DNA of 64,000 nt from Catenovulum adriaticum (GTDB taxonomy: Bacteria; Pseudomonadota; Gammaproteobacteria; Enterobacterales; Alteromonadaceae): assembly GCF_026725475.1 (NCBI RefSeq), contig NZ_CP109966.1:248001-312000 (forward strand), in the 5' to 3' direction. The position numbers and the translations under genes were made by a program. Positions 19,601-26,847 of this stretch are shown here, in pieces. Positions within the stretch are counted from its first letter, which is position 1. Each line of letters starts with the position of its first letter. The notes under the pieces were generated by a model. That model saw nothing but the letters and a program-made list of their open reading frames with translations, made no database searches and was not told the DNA's origin.

Positions 19601-21142
19601 ATAAACGCTTCTAACATAAGGCGCAACCGTTTTATTCATTGCACCGCCAATAGGGGCAACAACCAGTGCGTATTTATCTATGCCGTTGTGTTTGCCAATA
19701 AATTCGAACACTGGCATTTCCCATATGCCGGCGCCAATGCCCATTTGTCCATAAGGAATGGATGAAAAGCTATGTGGTGCACGTTGCCAGTTGCCAGTTG
19801 TGATATCGTTACTTGTATAATATTCTACAGCGCCGCTAGAACCCGTACCTGCACCAACTAGCATGTGCCAAGTATTGCCAGTTCTAAAAATGTAAGGGTC
19901 TCTAAAATCAGCAATTCCACCCGGGTTTGGGTCGTTTTTATCTATTATGCCGCCATGCAGTGTCCAGTTTTCTAATTTAGCATCAGTACTGGTCGCCCAC
20001 GCAACGCCTGGATTGTAGTCGCCATTGTAATTAACAGTTGTATAAAAAGCATGAGCCGTACCGAAGTCGTCTACGACAACATCGCCAGACCAAATACCTT
20101 TAGAGCCTAGGCCATTTATAGCGCCAATATTTTGCCTTGGGTAGAATGCGTCTTTCAAATTTTCCCAAACGAGCAAATTGTCACTGGCCATATTGCCCCA
20201 ATGCATCATGGTTTTATAAGGCCCATTAGGCGTACGTTGGTAAAACATATGAAATTTACCATTGTACTCAACCAAACCATGCGGTTCATTTGTCCAGTTG
20301 GCGGGCGGCATTGCATGATACCTGGGTTTTAAGTCGTCATCTGCAAAACGAGTGTCCGGCACGGCTAACGAGGGTTGCCATGGTGTGTTTTTGCCCGCGT
20401 CATATGCGCCAACAAATGCACTGTCAGCTATCGCTACATCATGGATTTTTGTTTCATCGTACGCGGCGTTAATCGCATTAATTTCAAAGACACCATCAAT
20501 TTGCGGAGTGTAACTGCGGCCAATTACCATATCTGTAGTGGGTGCTAAAATCGCATCGCCAGTTTGGGTAAATTGTTCAGCAACCTTTTGCCCGTTAACA
20601 AACAGTTTTATCAGACCGTTATCTATGGTTGCTGCTAAATGTGTCCAATCATATAACGGAAAGCTATCAGGTGCGGTGACACTGTATTCTTGGCCGTTAA
20701 TATTGATGGTAAACCACCAAGTCCCGTAGGTGTTTATGCCAAAATTAAAACCATTTATGCCACTTTTCTGGTGCCAGAGTGAAGAAGGCATATGGTTATT
20801 TTCATGTGTAGAGGGGTAGCTTTCTAACGCAATCCAAGTTTCAAATGTTAACGCGTTGACTTGTGTTGAATTGAATGGCCCTGTCATCCAAGTTGAGTAA
20901 CCGTCAGTACGTAGTGCATTGCCATATATACCTGGTGTGCGTTCTGGCGGGTTATTGGTGTAGTGTGTTGAGAATGTCGTGGCATTTATAACATCTTGAG
21001 TATTTTGCGTTCCATTTGTTTCGTCATAAAGCAATGCAAAGAGTGGTGCTGCGCTCACTGTGTTAGATAGCAATAGACCTGCGGCTAGGCAAGCTTTGAT
21101 ACAGTTTGTTGTGATTTGATTATTGTTGTTATCTTTTTTCAT
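16496..21142 (-). CDS. Giant secreted GH32 enzyme: LamG, GH32, two Ig-like repeats, three beta-sandwich modules, BIG2
   Basis: Secreted fructan-active enzyme of 1548 aa. A signal peptide ends near NTVSA. A LamG/concanavalin-like domain (about 65-240; LTFETWIALE, LFVNGQKV) precedes the GH32 propeller. The propeller motifs are WTNEPHG (about 278), FRDPYIF (acidic Asp) and IWEMPVF (acid/base Glu). The canonical nucleophile motif is WMNDPNG, so Glu replaces Asp at the nucleophile position. The GH32 C-terminal sandwich, two repeats of about 100 residues (ENGEVITATL / SENGEVITVSL) and three modules of the locus-wide type follow. A BIG2 domain (about 1130-1215) lies between modules one and two. The module ends are GGWGHINLDYV, GGFGHINIDDV and GGWGHLNIDHI. 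It is divergent from its paralogue at 21402, and an operator lies 39 bp upstream. Confidence 0.88.
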   Translation of the reverse strand: MKKDNNNNQITTNCIKACLAAGLLLSNTVSAAPLFALLYDETNGTQNTQDVINATTFSTHYTNNPPERTPGIYGNALRTDGYSTWMTGPFNSTQVNALTFETWIALESYPSTHENNHMPSSLWHQKSGINGFNFGINTYGTWWFTININGQEYSVTAPDSFPLYDWTHLAATIDNGLIKLFVNGQKVAEQFTQTGDAILAPTTDMVIGRSYTPQIDGVFEINAINAAYDETKIHDVAIADSAFVGAYDAGKNTPWQPSLAVPDTRFADDDLKPRYHAMPPANWTNEPHGLVEYNGKFHMFYQRTPNGPYKTMMHWGNMASDNLLVWENLKDAFYPRQNIGAINGLGSKGIWSGDVVVDDFGTAHAFYTTVNYNGDYNPGVAWATSTDAKLENWTLHGGIIDKNDPNPGGIADFRDPYIFRTGNTWHMLVGAGTGSSGAVEYYTSNDITTGNWQRAPHSFSSIPYGQMGIGAGIWEMPVFEFIGKHNGIDKYALVVAPIGGAMNKTVAPYVRSVYWIGTWQENVNGNAGQFIPDFSAPKNLDVIHGHLSPTVVRDNQGKLTSIGIIDERTNSQMQNDLGWAHVFSLPREWRLLEDGLTIGQTPAENLKDLRITSSLVTENNISVANEYKLAASGNQIEMLIEVDANNTADEYGFYISTSADKSELTKIYYDGEDIVIDKTKTTLTAGMEETGVYKDRYDEIAFGKPSKFQVFVDHSAIAVFINDKAVFENRIYPSKADSVDLYLYSNGGTTDFNQVDVYQLGDINVAEHSIIELSFDGEILEQAENGEVITATLQNNQFKSVLDSNQWNFSGLPVGVTIGSITRVSDSQVDITLSGNTTGDYDANIINATLSVNGNQLVNSQLPEVVNAKGIEFTASIEPVTQISLSYDGQITEGSENGEVITVSLLNNSFDTFNATEWTISNLPAGVGYQITIQNSQTAVITLTGNASDYDVDINDLTVDIDPAALLYTDPELFGSSVYTSSGVEFSATNGVLNYDFETGYLTNWCVVQGSAFKDEDVSTATHWFAGQFNLHGFYHLWSFFDGGDSDVGEMRTGNFVLEGDGQIQFLISGGRDLSNLYLALVDANTDTELLWATGANRETYEEKVMDASAYIGQSVYLKLVDSSTGGWGHINLDYVRVPVADNLSGQFPSAGPGNPPTSIALNTSSTALTVGESLNLTASVLPTNTCDATVNWISSAPHIVSVNKNGVMTALSAGTATITASTFDGALSDSIVVTSSVSTAPTELVLDFETGDLSGWTTTGLAFSTADISTATTYWGTEQFNHQGTYHMWSFQDGGDSQTGSMRTNDFVLGGDGQVRFKVGGGDNINNLYVALVRSSDDAILYKATGSNIEGYIETVFDATSYIGETLYLQVVDNETGGFGHINIDDVRIPLYVIPQPIVYYFEGADLSDWSITGNAFSIADLATETCYWTECYAFNHHGNQHLWGFKDGGDSQTGTMQSQTFKLSGNGQIPLLISGGDLAEQTYVALVDASSGQELAKVTGNNSEAYQRKVIDGSDYIGQNLYLKVVDNATGGWGHLNIDHILIPVE

Positions 21143-21180
21143 TGTGACACCTTTGTCTTTTTAGTCGTTATTAAAATATT

Positions 21181-21194
21181 AAACAACGTTGTTT
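21181..21194. promoter_or_regulatory. LacI-type operator of the minus-strand GH32 gene
   Basis: Perfect AAACAACGTTGTTT (16-bp palindrome with flanking T and A), 39 bp upstream of the ATG at 21142. Confidence 0.8.
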
Positions 21195-21362
21195 ATTCTA
21201 GGGTGTGTAGTAATTATTGCAAATATAATTTACATTTATTTAACAAGTTATTGGTTTTAATGATTTTATTAGATTAATATTTGAGATGTTTACTAGAAGA
21301 AACCCAAAATTCTCAGAATAACAGTTAATTTCTTGTAATTTTTTTGCTTTCAATGTAAATTT

Positions 21363-21376
21363 AAACAACGTTGTTT
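21363..21376. promoter_or_regulatory. LacI-type operator of the plus-strand GH32 gene
   Basis: Perfect AAACAACGTTGTTT, 26 bp upstream of the ATG at 21402. The centre-to-centre distance to the operator at 21181 is 182 bp, so one repressor could bridge both sites in the divergent control region. Confidence 0.8.
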
Positions 21377-21401
21377 TATTTGGCATAAATTAGGTAACAT
21401 C

Positions 21402-24400
21402 ATGACTGTACAAAATGTATGTAAGCTGAGTGCGCTCGCACTGGCAATCTCGTCCCTCTCTGGCTGTTTAGTTGATGGTAGTGGGCAAATTAACCCTGAC
21501 GAATTTAAGCCTGACCAGGTTAAAGATGATCAAGGTGACAACACTGACCAAAGTGAACCTATAGAATTGCAGGAGCTGGTTCATTTAGAATTTGATGAGG
21601 TATCAGGTGTTACGGAAACAATAAATCAATTTGATCAAACTCAGTTTAATATTTCAAATGCGTTTACAAATCCGGAACGAGTGCCGGGTATCGAAGGCAA
21701 TGCTCTGCGAACCGATGGTTTTTCTACTTGGGTGACGGGTAATCCCGATTTAGCTAATTTATCTGAAATGACCATAGAGAGTTGGGTTGCGTTAGAAAGC
21801 TACCCGAGTGATCATGAAACTGGACACGCAAATTTGTCTCCAGCCTCGTTTATTTCAAAAATGAAAGATGGCAAAGGGTTTAGTATTGATATTAATACCT
21901 TTGGTCAATGGCAATTTAATGTATCAATCAATGGTACTATGTATAATTTACAAGCGCCTGACGTTTTCCCTTTGTATAGCTGGAACCATATTGCTGCAGT
22001 AGTTGATGGTTTTAACGGTAATATTAAACTGTATTTAAATGGTGTAGAAGTCGCGACTACGGATACTAACCCTATTGGCGGCAAAATAGACAAGGTTGAT
22101 TCTGATTTGCTCATTGCAAAAAGTCATGCAACGACATCTTCAGGGCCATTTTCTGTCATTAATGGATTAAATGGCGCGTTTGATGAAGTTAAGATTTACC
22201 AAGGTAGTAAATCGGCAGATGCGTTTACCACAAACACTCAGATAAAAGATGACGCTCATCCGTTAGGTACTATCTCACTTGAAACACCAGAGAGCCGTTT
22301 TATTGATGATCCGCTCCGGCCTATTTTTCATGCTATGCCACCTGCCAACTGGGCAAATGAACCACATGGTTTGGTTGAGTTTAAAGGCCAGTATCATATG
22401 TTTTACCAGCGCACACCAAATGGCCCGTTTAAAACCCAAATGCATTGGGGTCATATGAAGTCAGATAATTTTGCTAACTGGACACATATGCAAGATGCGC
22501 TCTGGCCAGAGGTAGAGCAGGGCGGTACTAACGGCTTTGATATGAAGGGCATATGGTCGGGTGATGTCGTTGTTGAAGGTGATACAGCCTATGCGTTTTA
22601 CACGAATGTGAATCATACAGGGCCGTTTAATCCGGGCGTGGCAGTTGCAATCAGTTCGGATGCTGATTTACAAAATTGGACAAAATTAGGCCCGATTATT
22701 GACCGCACTGGGGTTGATGATATGCGTGATCCGTATTTATGGAAAGACGGCGACACGTGGCACATGATAGTCGGTGCAATAAAGGGTGGTCATGGCGCAC
22801 TGTTGCACTTATCAACTACGGATATTACGGACGGAAATAGCTGGCAATCTAGCGACTTTATGGCCGATTTCTCGGCGCTAACAGCACCAGATGGCTCAAA
22901 AGACGGACTCACCAATGTTTTATGGGAAATGCCGGTATTCGACAAAATTTCAGACGATAAATATATATTGCTCGTTAACCCTGTCGGTGATGGATACAAA
23001 CCCAGAGGTTTGTACTGGATTGGCAGTTGGACAAATGGCCAATTCGTACCGGACGATACCCAAGCTAAATATTTAGATTTAATTGTCGGCCATATATCAC
23101 CAACGGTTGCGCGCAATGCGGACGGATTATTAACTGCGATTGGTATAGTCGATGAAAGACGTTCTTCTGAAGCTCAGTTAGCTGCAGGCTGGACACAAAC
23201 CTTTTCAGCACCCCGCGTTTGGTCGTTAGCTGCAGACGGCGCGACTATTCAGCAAGCACCCGCTGCTCAGTTAAGTGATTTACGTTTGAACAACAGTTTA
23301 CGCCAGCAATCTAACTTGGTTGTTAATGGCGAAACGCTGTTAGATGCGAAAGGACGCCGAGTAGAAATTATCGCTGAACTAGATGCAACGGATACAGCGA
23401 ACAAATACGGTGTGGTTATTGCTGCGTCTGCTGACGGCGAAGAAAAAACCGTTATTTATTACGATGCAGTGAATAAAAACATTGTTTTGGATAAAACAAA
23501 ATCAACCACTTCAGACAGTGCGTTTGAGCTCACCGAACAAGCCGGCAGTTATGACGAAACGGCATTTGGTAAACCAGAAAAATTCCATATATTTGTTGAT
23601 GGTTCAGTAGTAGATGTATTTATCAACGACAAAGCGGCCTTTTCTTTTAGGGTTTATCCAACAAAAGATGACAGCAATCACATCGCGCTTTATTCGCAAG
23701 CAGCGGATACTGAGTTTACCGAGGTTCAGGTATATCAATTGGCGGATATGCAGAATCGACGAACTTTTATTTCAGCAACAGCAGACACGGATGGCATTAT
23801 TGAAGAAAAAGAAGACGGCGAAGTTATTACAGTTAGCGTGACTAATAATACATTTGCACAAACTCTAGATATTAATAACTGGCAAGCTATCAATTTACCA
23901 AATGGCGTCAGTTTAGGCAGTGTTAACCGTATTGACGACACGACAGCTGAAATAACGCTATCTGGCAATTCGAGTGATGACTTTGATGTCAATATTTCTA
24001 ATATCGAGTTGAGTATTGCGGCAGATCAGTTTGTCTCTATGCCTGTTCCGGCAGACGTTAGGGGATTCGGCCCAACTATTAACGCAGAAGTTGAAGCGGT
24101 AACGTCTGCAGCGTTAACCATAGATGGTGATGCGCAAGCGACTATCAGCGAAGGTTCTGAAAGTGGTCAGACTATTTCAGTTGCTTTAACCAATAACACT
24201 TTTGTTGATCTGGTTGATAAATCACATTGGACAGCGCAAAACTTACCGACAGGTTTAGATTTCACCTTGACTCGAGTCGCCAACAATCAAGTCGATATTC
24301 AAATTACCGGTACTGCTGAAAGCTATGGAAACCAAGATAAGTTGGTGACCTTCAGGATCGCAGCTGATGCCTTCAGCCAAGCCGATCCTGAATTGTTTGG

Positions 24401-26189
24401 CCAAGCGGCTATGTCGACTTCTATTTTGTTTAAAGCCAACAAAGTATTTAACGCAACTTTGCCAGTTGATGGGCAAAGCAATGCCTTAGTTATTGGGCGA
24501 TTTGATGGCGCTCAGGCCACGCTAGCACAAGGCTGGTCAGCTTCTGGTGATTTTGCAAACCCCGCTACTGAAGGCGCTTGGCGGGGGACAACAACAAATA
24601 GTGCATCAGCGCAAATAGGTGATGCAGCAGTCAGTACCTGTGAAATGAACGGCAATGCCAAAGGATGTGACCAAAGCACTGGTCGTTTAACCTCGCCAAT
24701 ATTCACCTTAACGAAAGACAACTTATATACCTTGCTCGCCGGTGGTGAAAACAATAGCAAGGCTGTTGGTATTCGAGTACTCGATACTGCAGGTAATTTA
24801 TTACATAACTATTCACCAGCGAGTTGTGGCCCTGCAAATATTGATGGTGATGATGATTGGACAGTTATTCAGGCCAGTGCATTAAAAGGCGCAAATATTC
24901 GAGCACAATTTTATGACGAAGAATCAGGCGGCTGCGGGTTTGTTAGTTTTGATCACTTGTTCCAAAGTGATGCAGCTAAAAGTGACACTATGCTTGATGG
25001 TGGCACGGTAACCTTAACGGCAGAGCAAAGTGCCAATTTAACATACGGTGTAAGCTTGCCATATCAAGATTCTGATTCAAATGTCATTGGTTCATTTGAT
25101 GATGCGCAAGCAATGATTTCAGATGGTTGGGTTGCTACCGGTGATTTTGCTAACCCTGGATCAGCCACTGCATGGCACGGTTTAACCACAAATGCGGCTG
25201 ATTCAGCCAGAGTGGGTGCGGGTGGTACAACAAGTTGTGAGTTAAATGGTAATCCTTGTGATGCCAGTACGGGGACATTGACCTCGCCTTTATTTGATGT
25301 AACTGCCGAGCAGTCAATGTTGGCATTGCTTATTTCTGGTGGTAACGCAGAAATGACAAATGATGTCGGTATTCGAGTGTTGGATGCCTCAGATGCTGAG
25401 TTAACGCGTTTGAACCCGGGTACGTGCGGCGATGCTTACGTAAAAAATGATAGTCATTGGAAAACCATTGATTTATCTGCTTATGTTGGTCAACAAGTTA
25501 AAGTAGAGGTGTTTGATAATGAAACCGGCGGCTGTGGGTTTATTAGTGTTGATCATATTCATTTAACGTCTGGTGAAGCAATTGATCCAAACTATGTTGA
25601 TTTTAACTTTGTTGCAACGGATTACGCTGAAGCCAACCCAGATCAAACACTTACCAATATCACTGTGAATGCTGATTCTTTTACACAGGTTATCGGCAGT
25701 TTTGACAGCCCAACTGCAATGTTAGCAGATGGTTGGTCTGTAACAGGGGATTTTGCAAACCCAGCAGATGACACGGCTTGGGCTGGCACGACCAGTTTTA
25801 ATGATGCGGCTAAAGTGGGCACAAATGCGGTGAGTACCTGTGAATTAAACAACAATGCGAATGGTTGTGATCAGCCAGTGGGTACATTAACTTCTCCGAC
25901 ATTTAAAATAGATGCAGCTAGACCGCACTTGAACTTTTTAATGTCAGGGGGCAATGGCAGTGCGCCTGTTGGCTTAAAAGTCATCAATCCAGCAAACGAT
26001 GCAGTAATCGCACAATATACACCAAATTCCTGCGCTGACTCTCGGGTACTGGGTGATCAGCATTGGCAAACAATCGACTTAAGTGATTATGTTGAGCAAT
26101 TTGTGCAAGTGGTTGTGTTTGATGAAGAACCAGGCGGCTGCGGCTTTGTCAGCTTTGATCATCTGCATTTAAGCAGTAGCTCAAAATAG
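21402..26189 (+). CDS. Giant GH32 lipoprotein with LamG domain and three cysteine-rich beta-sandwich repeats
   Basis: Surface-anchored fructan-active enzyme of 1595 aa. The signal ends in a lipobox (SLSGC, Cys about 22). A LamG-like domain (about 50-280) is followed by GH32 (about 305-600) with WANEPHG, MRDPYLW and VLWEMPVF. As in the 1548-aa paralogue, Glu stands where the nucleophile Asp of WMNDPNG is expected. The GH32 C-terminal sandwich and two Ig-like repeats of about 100 residues (KEDGEVITVSV, SESGQTISVAL) come next. Three modules end the protein (nt about 24455-24965, 25060-25585, 25600-26185). They are the cysteine-rich subtype (STCE.N.NA.GCD, GGCGFVSFDHL) that also makes up the lipoprotein at 6971-8929. 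The mature N-terminus is Asp-rich, probably a spacer from the membrane. Confidence 0.88.
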   Translation: MTVQNVCKLSALALAISSLSGCLVDGSGQINPDEFKPDQVKDDQGDNTDQSEPIELQELVHLEFDEVSGVTETINQFDQTQFNISNAFTNPERVPGIEGNALRTDGFSTWVTGNPDLANLSEMTIESWVALESYPSDHETGHANLSPASFISKMKDGKGFSIDINTFGQWQFNVSINGTMYNLQAPDVFPLYSWNHIAAVVDGFNGNIKLYLNGVEVATTDTNPIGGKIDKVDSDLLIAKSHATTSSGPFSVINGLNGAFDEVKIYQGSKSADAFTTNTQIKDDAHPLGTISLETPESRFIDDPLRPIFHAMPPANWANEPHGLVEFKGQYHMFYQRTPNGPFKTQMHWGHMKSDNFANWTHMQDALWPEVEQGGTNGFDMKGIWSGDVVVEGDTAYAFYTNVNHTGPFNPGVAVAISSDADLQNWTKLGPIIDRTGVDDMRDPYLWKDGDTWHMIVGAIKGGHGALLHLSTTDITDGNSWQSSDFMADFSALTAPDGSKDGLTNVLWEMPVFDKISDDKYILLVNPVGDGYKPRGLYWIGSWTNGQFVPDDTQAKYLDLIVGHISPTVARNADGLLTAIGIVDERRSSEAQLAAGWTQTFSAPRVWSLAADGATIQQAPAAQLSDLRLNNSLRQQSNLVVNGETLLDAKGRRVEIIAELDATDTANKYGVVIAASADGEEKTVIYYDAVNKNIVLDKTKSTTSDSAFELTEQAGSYDETAFGKPEKFHIFVDGSVVDVFINDKAAFSFRVYPTKDDSNHIALYSQAADTEFTEVQVYQLADMQNRRTFISATADTDGIIEEKEDGEVITVSVTNNTFAQTLDINNWQAINLPNGVSLGSVNRIDDTTAEITLSGNSSDDFDVNISNIELSIAADQFVSMPVPADVRGFGPTINAEVEAVTSAALTIDGDAQATISEGSESGQTISVALTNNTFVDLVDKSHWTAQNLPTGLDFTLTRVANNQVDIQITGTAESYGNQDKLVTFRIAADAFSQADPELFGQAAMSTSILFKANKVFNATLPVDGQSNALVIGRFDGAQATLAQGWSASGDFANPATEGAWRGTTTNSASAQIGDAAVSTCEMNGNAKGCDQSTGRLTSPIFTLTKDNLYTLLAGGENNSKAVGIRVLDTAGNLLHNYSPASCGPANIDGDDDWTVIQASALKGANIRAQFYDEESGGCGFVSFDHLFQSDAAKSDTMLDGGTVTLTAEQSANLTYGVSLPYQDSDSNVIGSFDDAQAMISDGWVATGDFANPGSATAWHGLTTNAADSARVGAGGTTSCELNGNPCDASTGTLTSPLFDVTAEQSMLALLISGGNAEMTNDVGIRVLDASDAELTRLNPGTCGDAYVKNDSHWKTIDLSAYVGQQVKVEVFDNETGGCGFISVDHIHLTSGEAIDPNYVDFNFVATDYAEANPDQTLTNITVNADSFTQVIGSFDSPTAMLADGWSVTGDFANPADDTAWAGTTSFNDAAKVGTNAVSTCELNNNANGCDQPVGTLTSPTFKIDAARPHLNFLMSGGNGSAPVGLKVINPANDAVIAQYTPNSCADSRVLGDQHWQTIDLSDYVEQFVQVVVFDEEPGGCGFVSFDHLHLSSSSK

Positions 26190-26215
26190 TCGAGTTAAAT
26201 TTGTTCGTTTACATG

Positions 26216-26247
26216 GCTAACGCTCAAAGATGAGCGTTAGCTTTTTT
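26216..26247 (+). terminator. Strong intrinsic terminator after the 1595-aa GH32 gene
   Basis: Perfect 11-bp stem GCTAACGCTCA / TGAGCGTTAGC with a 4-nt loop followed by six T. Confidence 0.92.
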
Positions 26248-26282
26248 CATTTTAAGTGCTACAGGAAGAGAATCACAACAAA

Positions 26283-26561
26283 TAGTAAAACAGGCAGTTT
26301 GTCGGTTGTTAGAATCCAAGCGGGCAAAGGTTTGACGAAGACTTTCCGATGGTACAAGTTGCAGCTATTTCAACTAAACAGAATTATTCAGTTCGAATTG
26401 TTCAAGATGATTCGTCAATAGAAGTATTTGTTGAAGACGGTAAATCGATCATTACTTCGTTGGTTTTTCCTAACAAACCTTTTAACCAAATTCACTTACA
26501 ATCTGAGCAAAGCAGCCTAGTGACAAATTGGCAAATCAGTCAGTTAAAATCTATTTGGTAG
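26283..26561 (+). pseudogene. Frameshifted relic of a GH32 C-terminal domain
   Basis: The peptide VVRIQAGKG is read in one frame. After about nt 26331 the reading moves to another frame and continues FDEDFPMVQVAAIS ... IEVFVEDGKSIITSLVFPN ... WQISQLKSIW. This aligns with the end of the first GH32 protein (DRTHAGKSRFHDTF ... TELFVNQGEVVMTALVFPN ... WSLHKLASIW). No upstream catalytic part is present. It is a remnant of a sixth GH32 gene, cut next to the ABC-3C operon. Confidence 0.8.
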
Positions 26562-26693
26562 ATCCATCCTAATAAAATACCTATTCGGCGCGGTTATCAT
26601 AATCGCGCTGAATGGAGTGTTTTGTCTTAATTACATCTTTCATAAAATAAGCCAAATCGTAAATTAAATAGTTGAGCCCAATAAAACGAAATT

Positions 26694-26744
26694 CTGCTTT
26701 GAGCGAGGAGTAGAAATTCGTTCAAATTCATTTTTGGACAGAAA
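26694..26744. repeat. Intergenic module shared with 9155-9205
   Basis: CTGCTTTGAGCGA ... TTCAAA ... TTTTTGGACAGAAA in the same order as the copy at 9155-9205. It lies about 105 bp past the end of the ABC-3C operon. Confidence 0.55.
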
Positions 26745-26847
26745 TGAGTCAGCGAATGCCGAAACACTAATTGAGCAAGTTGTAAGATGCTCGCTTCGTT
26801 TCGAGTGTGCATCATGCGTATTCAAATGATTCAATTTGAAATCAAAG

